In this document: in pieces, positions 11,150 to 23,257 of the stretch | Layout: each line of letters starts with the position of its first letter | Numbering within the stretch: position 1 is the stretch's first letter | Assembly (NCBI GenBank): GCA_905147135.1 | Contig: LR990060.1 | Location: 7,580,001-7,644,000, forward strand | Origin: Blastobasis lacticolella | Lineage: Eukaryota; Arthropoda; Insecta; Lepidoptera; Blastobasidae | Direction: 5' to 3' | DNA length: 64,000 bases | Position numbers and translations under genes: made by a program | Notes under the pieces: generated by a model | Database searches by the model: none | Told to the model about the DNA's origin: nothing | What the model saw: the letters and a program-made list of their open reading frames with translations, nothing else

Positions 11150-11345
11150 ACCTGAATTTCAATTGGTTAGCATGTTCAATGACGCAGAGGTCCCGGGTTC
11201 GATTCCCGATCGGGCAGAAATTGAAATGATAAGTTTTAATATCTGTTTCGGGTCTGGGTTTTGTATGTAAATATATAAGTAGTTTATCAGTTTTGTGGCA
11301 CCCATAACACAAGCTTTGCTTACTTTGGGACTGGATGGCATTGTT
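11150..11345 (+). mobile_element. tRNA-derived SINE, family S1 (most intact copy)
   Basis: It has 'attggttagcatgt' (A box) and GGTTCGATTCC (B box) at the spacing of a tRNA gene, then a body ending in 'acccataacacaagctttgc'. No tRNA cloverleaf with an acceptor stem could be drawn, so this is a SINE, not a tRNA gene. Confidence 0.7.
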
Positions 11346-12344
11346 ATTTTATACCACCAGATATTAACACCAGATTTTTGAAACATCGCCATAAGTATGT
11401 AAACGAATTAAGTCATAACCTTCCAATAGCCGGAATAATATAGTTAGATGCATTAACGAGCTGAATCTAATAATGCGTTATCTAACTAACAATTTATCAA
11501 ATTGCACGAGCGCTCGTACGAAGTTATAATTGATAAGTGTTACAAATGTAGTAAATAAGTAGAACAAACTAGAAAACGTTAATTTATACCTAAACAATGT
11601 ATTGCGTACAAAATGTAAGTACGTTATATACCTACCTATACATTCTGTTCCACTGTGTCATGTACCACCTCTTGCCAACAGTCAGCCAGGAGTTCCAACA
11701 GGTCTCTTTCCACTTTGTCACTCCAACGATACCTGGGACGTCGGAGGCAATGTCATTTTTAGTCGTAGCGGTCTTTTTACACCCTGTATAAGTAAGTAAG
11801 TATGCATTCCATTATTATAAAACTTTACACAGCTCTCAACGACGCAACAGTACACATTCAACATGTATAAAATGTAATTTAAATTACAAAAATCTATTTT
11901 TGGACAAAACATAATAGGTACTTACATAGAACTTCCTTTTAAATATAACACGAAATTACATAGAACGTCTTACGTCTAGGTTCAGGGGCTATATTTTTTA
12001 ATCGTTCGTCTCGATTCGAACGGATTTCAATTTTGATTTTCGGCATAAAAGATTCAATATTTTTTAATCACATTGGCCACACCGAAAGAGTACGGTTCAA
12101 AAATAGAGAAAATGAGCATTATGCATCCAAATATAGATTTTTTTTAAATGGTCGAATCGAGGCGAGCGATTTAAAAATGGGGACCCAGATCTTCCCGGGT
12201 CTATACTCTCGATGTACGTACCCATAGCATAGGTAGAGAATTATATACGTAAATAATTGTAGAGTTCTGTGCAGCAAGGAAACCTTGATCACTTTTGCAC
12301 CTAGACCTACTTGATTTTCAAAAACATGCACTGTTTGCATGTTG
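11346..12344. other. gene-free stretch
   Basis: Chance ORFs only. 'acaccctgtataagtaag' near 11,780 resembles the end of the inverted-repeat element at 46,380-46,541. Confidence 0.4.
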
Positions 12345-12515
12345 CGTTAGCCACGTCGATAGGAGGAAAATAGGTGCCTAAATGTTTCGGTATCAGGAAA
12401 GAGTTTCCGCGGAAGGCCTTACGACGCGAGGATGCCCAAGACCAGGCGAAGTGGAGGAGAATGAGACGGAAAGCGGACCCTGGCACAGGCCGCTCGGATG
12501 ATGATGATGCTGACT
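12345..12515 (+). mobile_element. decayed RTE-like LINE 3' end
   Basis: 'cgaggatgcccaagacc' and 'cggaccctggcacaggc', with a GATGATGATGATG tail, match the relics at 9,090 and, inverted, 13,835. Confidence 0.55.
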
Positions 12516-12639
12516 ACAGAATTCACCGTTTGTTGTTTAAATCAGAATAAAATTAATAATAAGATATGTAAACATTATTTTAAAGATATCTCATAACTGT
12601 TAACAAAATAGTGTGATAATCAAGGCACAGTGAGTTCCA

Positions 12640-12975
12640 TAATATCGCACCACCCGCCCGTTTTGGTCCTCCTCCACACTACGTAGACCCTCTGTTGTTG
12701 TCCACCCGACAATTCGAAAGAACGTTTCTTGTTTGTACAGTCATCTGCAGAGAGAATAGATACCCTACCATACACGTTTCTCTCTCTTACGATTCGAATG
12801 TGGAAAGAGCTCCCAGCCACAGTTTTTCCATTGAACTATCACATGAAGAGGTATATTCCAAACCTCATTAGAGCCGGGCAACGTGGTGAAGCCCCCTGGT
12901 GTAGCTGATGTTCATAGGCAGCGGTGACCACTTTCCATCAGGTGGCCTCTTGCCTGTTTGTGTACCGTATAACAC
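12640..12975 (+). mobile_element. family A LINE 3' end with protein C-terminus
   Basis: A frame near 12,780 reads IRMWKELPATVFP...MKR, a LINE reverse-transcriptase C-terminal signature. The family-A tail 'ggcagcggtgaccactttcc' follows and ends in an A-rich run. Frameshifts make it non-functional. Confidence 0.65.
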
Positions 12976-13255
12976 AAAAAATAATAACGGCAAGTAAGTG
13001 ACATTTCAAATAACCACACATCCGGCCCAGTTGGAGACACGGTGGAACTAAGCGAGCTATGGCGACACAGTAGCCTTGCGGGCTTCGGGGAGATTAAATA
13101 TCGAGGTAACAATCAACAAAACCATGGTAATAAGCTTTGTATTTCACAGATGAAAGATAGCCTCGAAAGGTCTAGGTAAAAGCAATGAATCGAATGTGCG
13201 CTCATTATTCACTTACTCAATAAATAATAAGAGTGAAAATATTAGTTAGTTACTG

Positions 13256-13547
13256 CTAACGTGGTCCGGCGAATTATTAGATATTGATTGCTATTATCAT
13301 TTAATTCTACATGTATCGTATTTTTGTTAATATTTCAATGAACTTATGCATCCATCCAACGATTTAAACTGCTGAGACTGCTTTATATCGATTAAAAATA
13401 TCGAAGTAACAATCAGCAAAATCATGTTAAAGTATTTCAAACATGCCAATTTAAGTATTTATCAATGTGCCCGAGAAAATATAACTTAATGCGTGCGGAC
13501 CACGTTAGCATTAAGTTATATTTTCTCGGGCACATTGATAAATACTT
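13256..13547. repeat. perfect 40-bp inverted repeat within a larger inverted pair
   Basis: Arms 13,453-13,492 and 13,508-13,547 are exact reverse complements over 40 bp with a 15-bp spacer. The right end of the spacer plus the start of the right arm is an exact reverse complement of TGCTAACGTGGTCCG at 13,256-13,270. Two diverged direct repeats (AATATCGA(G/A)GTAACAATC) lie at 13,095 and 13,397. Confidence 0.85.
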
Positions 13548-13694
13548 ATATTTTATACACTTTCGAATTATTAGCATTTTATACACTTTCTCTTCGAGTA
13601 CTTTTTAAATACTTGATACATCCTACCGCAAATTATTGTGATCTTAACACCAAATACTTAATATTTTATACGCTTATTGATGTTGTGAAGCTGA

Positions 13695-13772
13695 TATCTA
13701 GGCGGCGGTGACCACTTTCCATCAGATTGCAACCGGCTTGCCTGTTTGTCTGCCGTGTAACATTAAGAAAAA
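13695..13772 (+). mobile_element. family A LINE 3' fragment
   Basis: It contains 'ggcggcggtgaccactttcc' and 'cttgcctgtttgtctgccgt'. Confidence 0.65.
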
Positions 13773-13834
13773 TAACTTAAGGAACTAGCGGTGTTTTGCA
13801 TGTTACTGCAGCGCAGTAGCAACTGCGGGTTTGA

Positions 13835-13965
13835 GTCATCATCATCATCCGAGCGGTCAATCCCGGCTTCTGCCAGGGTCCGCTTTCCTACTTATTTTTC
13901 TTTACTTCGCGTGATCTTCAGCATCCTCACGTCGTAAGCCGTTGGCTTTAGCGTCCGACTCGTGT
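13835..13965 (-). mobile_element. RTE-like LINE 3' end, inverted
   Basis: A CATCATCATCATCC tail is followed by 'ccagggtccgctttcctac' and the reverse of the block at 12,345. Confidence 0.55.
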
Positions 13966-15059
13966 TTGAGTGCGTGTCTAAAATACATATTTTATTTTTA
14001 CTGGGAATAACCTGTATTGGCTTACTATTTTATATCTAAATTATATTTTTTTAACTGTTTGTACCCCTACAAATACATAGTTCGTCATGACAAAGACGCA
14101 TACCAAGGGCTTGCTCTGCAGCCGTGGTGCAATAAAGTCATAAGACACGCGTGACGACCACATAGGCGGCACCACGCATGTCCGTTCATTGTTATTTGCT
14201 AGATAAGAACGGATCCAATTAGTAATGGGTACATACGCGTATGACAAAACGTAATTCTTTCACCGGATAAGCTACACTTTAGAGGACGCTCCGCTTGAGT
14301 ATATGAGGTGTAGCAAAAGTAGATTTAGATCGATTGCTGCGCATGAAGCAGACTGGCTGCATCTCATAAAATGCAACGGTGTTCGTCACATCGAATCCTG
14401 AGGGTATGTATCTGCAAGGTCTCATTAGAGGTGTGCAAAGTATTGGTGAAGCCCCTGGTTTTGTTGATGCCTATAGGCCCGCATGTGATTGTTATGTATG
14501 TAGAAGTTAAAGGCAAAAACCTTCCAATCATTGCAGAGGCTCATATCCAACAATGGACGCTTACAGTCTATTGACGTAATTGATGAACGAAAACGATGAG
14601 CGAATTTTATGTATTTGTAATCCTAACGTTTACATGAAATTACTTTAAAATTAATCATTCAGCTATTATCTCTAGAAATCGGTCGTAAAGAAAGCTCTAC
14701 TACTTACAGACTTAGAACACCTTTTAAGCTAATTTACTTACGTAACTTTCACCCTTTTAAAGCATACCTTCAAATCCTACAATCAATAAGTCAATCAATC
14801 GCTTTGGAATTGCATAAAAACAATACGCACACGTGACACGCATATTGATTAGCCATTTCAATTGAAACATTTCATTACGAAGTAGCTGTTAACATCCGGT
14901 GTTGCAATAAAAAATCTCGGTGAAATGTTGCCCAACGTCTTGCTCAAACTGGACCAGCTCCTTTCAAAATAACAATCTTATTCCCATTTATTGGGTTAAT
15001 ACCGACGGGTGAGCCGTGTTTGTAGAGATAGCTACATAAACTAATATAGCACGTCCCTA
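13966..15059. other. gene-free stretch with a faint LINE relic
   Basis: Near 14,410-14,475, 'aaggtctcattagaggtg' and 'agcccctggttttgttgatg' are worn family-A sequence. Nothing else was recognised. Confidence 0.4.
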
Positions 15060-15262
15060 GGTACGGCGGGGCGAACAATGTCTTTGACGGGCCGGGCGCC
15101 GCACCAATCAGAACGCGCCGTGGCTAGGGGTGGCAGCGGAAACTTTGCGAGGAAATTCAATTAAACTTGAGCGCCCGCCCTTATCTGATGAGGCCGTGGA
15201 GAGGCTGCCTCGTAACCGAATGGCGCAGGGTTGCTACGAGAGTGTTCTATAAATTGCATTTT
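15060..15262 (+). promoter_or_regulatory. promoter-like GC-rich island
   Basis: GC-rich DNA (CGGGCCGGGCGCCGC) holds CACCAATCAGAACGCGCC, an inverted GATA (CTTATCTGATGAGG) and, about 100 bp on, TATAAATTGC at 15,249. It looks like a core promoter or a conserved first exon, but no coding exon follows that I can recognise. Confidence 0.35.
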
Positions 15263-15387
15263 TTTGTGAGGAGAATATATTTTGGGTAGTTTCGTGTATA
15301 TGTGCACTTAACATCACGTGAAAAATACGGTGTGCCTTTGTAAGAGGGAGTTCCAAAGTTACAATAAATTGGTTGTTAGTAGTTTTT

Positions 15388-15530
15388 ATTTTTTTATACA
15401 ACTAAGGTAGCAGACAAGTTGACAGCCTGCCTGATGGTAAATGGTTATCGCAGCCTATGAACATTTGCAATACCAAGGGTCTATTACTCACGTGCCACCG
15501 ACCCCGTGAAAACCTTTGGATTATAAAAAA
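15388..15530 (-). mobile_element. family B LINE 3' end, inverted
   Basis: It starts with TTTTTTATACAACTAAGG and contains 'cctgcctgatggtaaatgg' and 'gcaataccaaggg', as at 30,440 and 33,585. Confidence 0.6.
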
Positions 15531-16278
15531 AAAGGTTTATTTAAAATCTGTAACACTACTTACTGATACTTTTAAATACTGATTACTTAATTGATTGTGG
15601 GATTATACTTTTATAACTTCTTATTTAATGAGCAATAAAGAGTTTACATACATACATACTATTATTATTTATTTCGATTTATTAATTGTATTTTGGTTAA
15701 CATTTTAATGAATTTATGCATTCAACCAGCGATTTACTGCTGAGACTGCTTTAAGGGTCAAATTGTCAAAATGTTAGAGCTCGGCGCTCGCTTATTCAGT
15801 CCTTAAACCTAGGTTATTTTCCCTATGACTATGACGCCAGTTCTAAAGAAACTAAGAATCACTGGCAGTTTGTGGCGTTGTACGCAATTAATGTCAAAGA
15901 GCATCACAAATTATGTCGCCACGAGATCTATCTATCATTGTCCTTTGTCCATAATATTGTCGCAACTCGCAAGCGAAGCGATCCTAATCACATTTTTTCA
16001 CAAGAGAAACAGCCTAATAGGCTTACTAATTACAAGTATTTTAGGATAAAAATCTTCTCATACAAAAGTAAGCCTACCTAATTAAAGATACTATAATTAC
16101 TTTGACGCGGATCTAGAACTTTTTGCGCGGTACAAGTGAAAGTGTACTCACATACCACTTACTTGCGTTATGTAACGCATAATGATAATGAATTACAGCG
16201 TCTAATAAGTGGTTTTCTTAGTTTTTTAGGTAAGCACTTTTATTTTCTTCTCGCTGACACTGGTCGGCGCTAACTCTA
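15531..16278. other. gene-free stretch
   Basis: AT-rich. About 15,695-15,750 repeats a sequence seen at 13,330-13,385 ('ctgctgagactgcttta'). Confidence 0.4.
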
Positions 16279-16475
16279 TCTATACATAGTATAAAACAAA
16301 GTCGCTTCCCGCCATCTGTTCCCTTTGTTTCTATGTACCTACGCTTAAATTTTTTACACTACGCAACGGACTTTAATGCAGTTTTGACAATAGATCGATT
16401 CAAGAGGTTTATAAGCAATAAATAAATCGTAGGTAGGGGTAAAGTACGCAAACTAAGTCGCGCCGGGTCCACTAG
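16279..16475 (+). mobile_element. short non-autonomous Helitron
   Basis: TC start after A and CTAG end before T. The body is shared with 40,767-40,964 ('tatacatagtataaaacaaa', 'cgcgccgggtccactag'). Confidence 0.65.
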
Positions 16476-17351
16476 TGTACATATAATGCACATTGCACAT
16501 CGACTAGTTTCGGGTTTCTGTTTAATATTTACTCACTCGCTTCGCTTACTATAGAGTCGGCGTTCTACAATGCCAAAGGTGGCCGAACTAGCCGATTTAT
16601 TTACCGCCGTCGTCGTTCTGTACAGTATTTCAATAAGTCTTAAAAATCAAAATCTAGTGATGGCTCTTAGTACATTGTTTAACAGACTTTAAACAGGGAG
16701 TGAATGTTTGTTATATTATTATTGATGTGTTTTGTCTGTAACCAGATCAAAGTGGACCTTGCATCCGTGTGTTACAAAGCCGTCCGTCCATCTCGTGAAC
16801 TCGTTAAATCTGGGTAGATTACTTACTTAATATTAAACAATTGGAATTAGAATTAGAATCATATATTTGTTATAAATGCGGTAGTTTGACCAATCACATT
16901 AACTCTATCTATTTTATATCTTTGGTATGTAACCTACTTGCTGTGGCTGTAACATGCTGAGTTCGCCAAAAATTTAAAGAACAAAATTAATTAATATTGA
17001 AGTAATAAAGCACATGGTAACACCAACAGGAAAGTAATAACCATATTTCATAAATCTATTAACGACGTCTTACTTAACGTCTAAACCGTTTATAAAATAA
17101 AACAACGCAGTCAGTTACCTGTTTATAATGTAAGTTATTATATTTTATAGGCACTAATAGCGTATTTTATCGTCTTTAGCCGGAAGGCATCCAGATGCTG
17201 ATGGGCGAAATATTTCCCTAAAGAACTACACAACAATCAGACTTGTGCAACGCTATCGTTACTTTAATATAGCTCTTTTTCTTCAGGATCGCACTGCCAA
17301 CAGTTTTGCCGTTTAAAATTGGAGGCTGACTGGGGAAGTACCTCCACATTA
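16476..17351. other. gene-free stretch
   Basis: No gene or repeat was recognised. Confidence 0.4.
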
Positions 17352-17560
17352 CAGAGTCATCATCATCGGCTTAGTGCTTATCCAGGCCTCTGCCAGGGTC
17401 CGCTTTCCTACTCTTTCTTCCCCACTTTGCCCGGTCTTCGGCAACCTCGCGTCATTCCCACCTTACAGAATACCGCAGCCTACGTATTAGCGATATCCCT
17501 GGTGTTGCTTATATCTATACGCAGCGGCGACCACTGTCCATCAGGCCTTGCCTGTTTGCT
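17352..17560 (-). mobile_element. RTE-like LINE 3' end (inverted) followed by a family A piece
   Basis: 'tctgccagggtccgctttcc' at 17,391 matches the inverted relic at 13,870. From about 17,490, 'ccctggtgttgcttatatc' and 'gaccactgtccatcagg' are family A on the plus strand. Confidence 0.5.
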
Positions 17561-18374
17561 TACAAAATAGCGAAGTCAATGCCTCTCTTACAAGTAATAA
17601 TATTCTAAGCTCTCAGCAAGCAGCAGCCCTAGCCCGCCCGAACGCTGCCCAAATCCGCATCGCTGGAGCGTCAAGCGTTCCTCCGGTAGCCGCTAAGCCG
17701 ACCTGTGACGTTATCGCACACCATTTAAGGCTAACGCCGTCTTCGTGTTTAAGCGAGCATGAAAGGTTAACCCTACAAATGTACCTATTCGTAGGTAAAT
17801 ATAGGTTATTTATTCAATGAGGTACCTAAACGAACTTAATTATCACTTTCCATCGGGTGACGCTCCTTTGTGTAGAGAGAGCCTTAAATTAATTCCCGTG
17901 GCGCAAAAGACTATAATATTGTCGTTAAATGTTACTCCCGCGGCGCGAGACGCGCAAAAAACTATGTGGTCGTGCGACACCACATTGGTGCCAGCACCAG
18001 GCTGAGAGTAAATATAGAGTAATTCCTCATTGCAAACTCAACAACATCAACATTCATTACTGCAGCGACTGCGCTACATAGAGGTTTATTAGCTGGAATT
18101 AATAGACTAGCCCCGACAAGGTAATTTGATGTTGTCTTGTGTAAATATTCGAATAGATAGATAGGTACTACTGAACTGAAATAGCTTAAAAGTAATATAT
18201 TTATAATATAATCTTTAATAATTGGTTTCTGATAATGGAATGGACCTAATGTTGACCAAATGAAAAATGCGTAGGTTCAGGGTGAAACCAAACAAAAATA
18301 TCGTAATGGTTTATTTTAATGAGATTAGTGTTAATTCTTATTGATTTTACTATTGCACGTAAGTTCACATATTC
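17561..18374. other. gene-free stretch, partly GC-rich
   Basis: A 90-codon open frame at 17,548-17,820 has alanine-rich GC-biased composition but no recognisable domain, start context or splice partner. I do not call it a gene. Confidence 0.35.
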
Positions 18375-18520
18375 ATCATCACAGCCCAAAACAGTCCATT
18401 GCAGGACTTAGGGCCTTTCCCACGAAAGGGGAGCAATTTCCATAATCACCACGCTTGGCAGGCTGGTTGGAGATCGCAGAAAACATTGGTCGCCTAATTC
18501 GACACCCACTAGTGTAAGGG
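18375..18520 (-). mobile_element. family C LINE fragment, inverted
   Basis: It starts with CATCATCACAGCCC and contains 'ataatcaccacgcttggcag' and 'attggtcgccta', the reverse complement of 2,195-2,430. Confidence 0.55.
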
Positions 18521-20417
18521 GTTGGTTCTATTCTACTCAGCCGGACACCACACGGCCACACGTTACTTACTTACTGCGCTGGCTCAGCGACCCAAAGTGG
18601 ATCTTGGACCTTTTTCTATCCTGCGCCATCTCCTGCCATCGCGAATTCCCATGTTACTTAATCAAAATAAGTAAAGCAAACTTTGTAGCCTTAGCTTAGG
18701 TAAGTACCTATATGTAACTTGACTATTAGTTTAGAAACACATAACACTCGTAAATTAAATTACTTTTTTACGTTGACAGTTATTAAAATTTATATAATCT
18801 CCTTAGCTATCTAATTAAGGAGATAAGACATTAAATAAAATACGTTCTTAACGGCTCAGGAACACGCGTTCCTATCTTACATGATGGAGTGATGTAAGCA
18901 ACCTAATTAATATAAGAAGTTATATAGCATACATGCAGTCATTTTGCATTTTTATTGGACAAGAACTACCTTCGACACTGTCTTCTACTGGCAAAGTATT
19001 ACGCCTTTAAGAATAAAAGGGGTTACATTACAACTATAATAGTAATAAGTATCGACACCCATTCGTTTATTAGTAATCCACACAAAAACCATAACTCCTG
19101 CAGAAATACAGCGAGCAAACGCAAAGCGCTTATCGTGTCGGACTTTGCTCGTAATAATTTCACAGGCGCTAAACCGTAATAAGACGCCCGGGTCTGGTGC
19201 GGACTGATAACCCGGGACGTCACCCTTGCGTCCCGAGGGACGCGGCTGACAACTATGGCCCAATCTACTTGAAGCGCTTTGTTGTTGCTAGGTCTTTGTG
19301 AGCCCTAGGGGATGTTAGGCGCGTAGGCACAAGAGCCAAGTTAAGACTTAGGCACCGATTGTCTGATAAAATTAAAAGATATAATGGTGCCATAGATGTA
19401 AATTGCTTTATTTAATTTAAATAGGCAGGTATAAATTTTCTATAAAATATTATATTGTACATGATCGAAACAGCGTCACTGTTAGGGGTTTGGAATTAAC
19501 CTACCGCTATAATCCTAGTATCTAAGTATTTCAACTCAAACTGAACTCTATACAAGCTAAGCCTACACACATTTTCAGAACAAGTAGAGAAGTGCCTACA
19601 CTAAATCCACGAACATGAAGAAAAGGTTTGTGCGTGCAGAAGACGCTAAATAAGTTCGTCAGCACCATAGCAAGCGGAACAATGTGGCATTTATTATACT
19701 ACCTAATAGGTATGGAAAAGAAGCGTAGGTAACTATGTAAGTGTATGGATGTTCAGTTGGAGTTGTCAGATTTTTAAATGAACCTGTAATTCCTGCCAAA
19801 ATTAAACTCGGCCATTATCAGGGCCGCAGCACGCAGTCGGTGTTAATAACATTTAATTTAAACGAATAAACAAATAATTGCCCACCGCCGAACTATCGGA
19901 CACTGAGCCAGATGAAACATTTTAACGAAAATTATTAATACTCGCTAAATCCAACATTAAATTCGGATGCCAGTTTCCCCGAACGAGGACTCCATTCGGA
20001 AAACCGCATTGCTAAGCTCCCGCGTACTGCGGAACGACGTAACTGAAGCGCTGCACATCGTAAAATCCATCTAATGTCGGTAACATAGAGTAGATATTGC
20101 CTTGTGGGGGAGCTAAAATAGGTTGTGCTGGATTAAATTGGGATGGGCGAGAAAAATGGGAAAACGGTGACAGCGCTGAGAGCCGTGATAGCGCGAATAA
20201 AGCGTGGTCGGGCTGAATAGGGTTGCTGCCGCAGAATTTAATAGAAAACACTAATAGATACTGCAAAGTTCTGAGAGGTTGTGGCAATATATATACTACC
20301 ACAATGAAGGCACTAAGAGCTTGTGGTTACAATTAATTCATCTATACCAACCAATACTGACACCAACTACGTAATTCCGTCCGGCGCTCGCAGCTCTCCA
20401 GTCGTCCCGTGACCATG
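18521..20417. other. gene-free stretch
   Basis: A 96-codon minus-strand frame at 20,012-20,302 has no domain I recognise. Around 19,215 a short palindrome GCGTCCCGAGGGACGC occurs. Otherwise I see nothing. Confidence 0.35.
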
Positions 20418-20475
20418 ATGCATGCAACTGAGTCGAAATATCGGGCTACTCGTCAACAAAGGTACGCGGTAGGAA
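20418..20475. mobile_element. half copy of the 3,516 palindromic element
   Basis: 'gcaactgagtcgaaatatcg' through 'gcggtaggaaacc' matches the right arm of 3,516-3,668. Confidence 0.5.
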
Positions 20476-20577
20476 ACCCTGAACATACCCTTAAAATGTG
20501 TAATAATAACCGCGATAATTTAAAACATTATGTTGTACGTAATTACTTGTCTAAGATGGAGTAAAACGAGCGAGCAC

Positions 20578-20650
20578 GTGATGGTAGGCGGTAAAGCCGG
20601 CAACGCAATCGCAAACCCCCTGGTGTTGCGGAAGTCCATGGGTGGCGGTG
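20578..20650 (+). mobile_element. family A LINE 3' fragment
   Basis: It contains 'ccccctggtgttgcg' and 'gtccatgggtggcggtga', worn family-A sequence. Confidence 0.5.
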
Positions 20651-20899
20651 ATTACTTACGTATCCTATATACGAACCTACGTAGGTACTAATATATAATA
20701 CTATTCGAATTAAATACGCAATTTCGAATATCATTTGATCGTGACAAAATAAACAGAAACCACACTAGAACCCCACCCCACATGGTCGACAAGTATCTAG
20801 TATCTAGTAGGTATCTAATCAGATACTACACGTTCTTCGCCCTAAGTTTGGGTTTGATAATTATATAGTCTGTGCGTTCTATCGAAGTCAGCCAGGACA

Positions 20900-21664
20900 A
20901 AGTTGGAAAAGCTAATAGTGCTGTACCTAGACAGGCATGCTCCATCTTCGGCCGCATCGTCACTTACCACCGGGTGGGATGGCAGTCATTTGACCACCTG
21001 GCTAGTATAATTAAACAAAAAGTGTTGAGAATTTCAACAAAATAATGAATAACATAATGTTTTAAACTATGGCGGTTGTGTGTGATACACACAACCACAG
21101 AGCAAAAAGCTTTCCAATCTTTTTGCACGCCAAAAATACGCCCTCATCGCCAGCCCTACCGTTACAAAGCCAGTATCAGGCTCGGTGGCAGCGGTTCAGT
21201 GGAAAAATTAAAAAAGGAACCGCCCCGGATTGGCCCCGCAAGTTCAATTAACGCCGCCGGGGATTGTGGCTTCGCATTGTGACAGACCCCATTCAGCTGG
21301 ATCTATTTTTGCATATTCGTTTCACACGTCAATAAGTAATGCTTTTATGTGGCTTTTTAAATGCTTATTCTCGTTAATAGTGTATATTGAATATATTGAT
21401 ACCGATTTTGTATTAGAAAGTTGAGAAATGAGCTTAGTATGAATGCCGTTGTCAGAGTATGCTGAGCTGAGCTCTAGTTTGGCATGACACTACAATATTC
21501 AACCTAATCTATGTTAATAAGAAATATTTTAGTTAATTTATATTGTAGAAATTGCCAAATAAATATTATGTCTATGTCTATGTCTAGTATGTCTATGTCA
21601 GCGCGATATCATCAACAAGCATAGGAACAACTTCAGAGGCTCATCTTGAATATAATAAAATCAG
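20900..21664. other. gene-free stretch with LINE tail and short hexamer repeat
   Basis: 20,935-21,005 resembles a LINE 3' end ('ggccgcatcgtcacttacc', 'tttgaccacctggc'). At 21,567-21,600 the hexamer TGTCTA recurs. There is no gene. Confidence 0.4.
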
Positions 21665-21962
21665 TGTCCCGGTAGTGCTCTCGCACGAGGGTCCGTGGTC
21701 CGACATGGTGACCATGATCCAGGATTTTGCAGATCGGGGTAATTACAATGGAGCCACTGCTATCTGACCTCCGTGACATTGTTACCAGGGAAACCTGAAC
21801 AGACTGGATTGATCCAGTCGCCTAAATGTGCAGGTTTCATCACGATGTTTTCCCTCAAGAGCATCGGTTAGTATTCAACTAAAGTACATAACTCAGAAAA
21901 CAGTCATTGGTATATGGCCGGAGCGGGATTCGAACTCTAACCGCTCGGCCACCGACGCTCCG
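21665..21962 (-). mobile_element. tRNA-derived SINE, family S2, near complete
   Basis: On the plus strand it runs from a distal end (CACGAGGGTCCGTGGTCC) through 'ctatctgacctccgtgac', 'gcaggtttcatcacgatgtt' and 'gagcatcggttag' to GGGATTCGAACTC and 'ggccaccgacgctc'. The tRNA-like B box and head therefore read on the minus strand. Confidence 0.7.
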
Positions 21963-22189
21963 TAAAGATACGTTATATATACTTAGGTTAAAGTTTTCAA
22001 TCCATTGACATGAACATCACTATCTAAACTGGTGTCGTATATGTACATTAATTAGTATTATCGTACTTTCAAAAGCGCCGATGGCTAGACCGTAGTCTGC
22101 CTCCTGACGCGAGTCACCACCATTACGAAGATACAGATTGATTGACTTTTATAGAACTTGGTTGGTTGGAGGTTTATGTCAGCTATAAA

Positions 22190-22720
22190 AAATTTAGCTC
22201 TCACAGCAAAAAAAATCACAGTAGTTTTTCACTTTTTAACAATTTATTAGAAAAAATACTATGAAAATGATAATCATAAATACCAGAAATGAATTCTGCA
22301 TCTTCGATTAATATGAAAATGATACCAAACTTACCATACTAGCTTGATAATACAGACCTTACAAATTGATAGGTAAATCGCCTCTTAAAATAGTGGTAGT
22401 CCCGAGGTTACAGAATTTTTTTACCAACTTTTAGTACAGGTTCTTGAAGTTTATATTGTTAGAATCAGCTTAAAATCGCTTACCTAATTGGTGTATTTTT
22501 TTAGTTATCTTATTCTGCTGTTTAAAAGTTATTAGCTCTCAAAGCAGAAAAAAAATGATATTTTTTTTACTTTTATGCGATTTATTCAAATTATGACAAT
22601 AAATACCGACAATGAATTCTACATATTCATTTTATACGAAAATGATACCAAACTTGCTGTAGGTACCTACTATACTTTGTCAAATATAGGATGATAATTT
22701 TGACAATTCACAGTAGGGAT
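22190..22720. repeat. diverged tandem duplication
   Basis: About 22,190-22,385 and 22,530-22,720 share the order TTAGCTCTCA-AGCA, A-run, 'aataccagaaatgaattct', 'gaaaatgataccaaactt'. They look like two aged copies of one roughly 200-bp unit. Confidence 0.5.
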
Positions 22721-23257
22721 AGGGTAGTGTAAAATCGTTAATTAATCTATTCGATTATCGATTATCATTCTCATAGATTGGAATCGATATTTGCATGATT
22801 ATTCAGTACGTGTTATACAAAAAAACTATTTATTTTCTTTTGAATTAATATTTTATTAATATGACATTAAACACCCTTCCACAACGACGATTTCGACACG
22901 TGCGTATTTTTATTCAGTCAGTCAACCAATTCCGTAGAATACGCGCGAGTCGAAATCGTTGTTGTAAAAGGTCTCTTAGGGTGAAATCCAAACAAGGAAT
23001 AAGAGTTATAGTTGCAAAAAATAATTTAGTTATCTAAATGTTAATTTCAAATGTTCGATTATTTTATTTGAATACCGATTTTCGATTGTCTGTTGTTATT
23101 CGTTATTCGTGGAACTTCACTAAAGGGCGGGGCCTGTCTATGAAGTACTATATTGTCCGTAGTACATTTTACCGAAATAAAACACGAAACTTCATGGGCG
23201 TGCACCAAGGACCAACAATTAGTGAGCTGTCAAAATTATCATCCTATTTTAGACAAA

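Noticed and set aside
11155..11220. tRNA gene (A and B boxes present)
   Set aside because: No acceptor or anticodon stems can be formed and the sequence continues into a body shared with two other copies, so it is a SINE.
17548..17820. Ala-rich 90-codon gene
   Set aside because: It overlaps a LINE relic at its start and has no recognisable family or conserved motif.
20012..20302. Minus-strand 96-codon protein gene
   Set aside because: No domain, no splice partners and composition like surrounding DNA; likely chance.
21900..21962. tRNA gene on the minus strand
   Set aside because: The B-box-like GGGATTCGAAC recurs at 38,395, 39,306 and 58,796 within the same 300-bp SINE.
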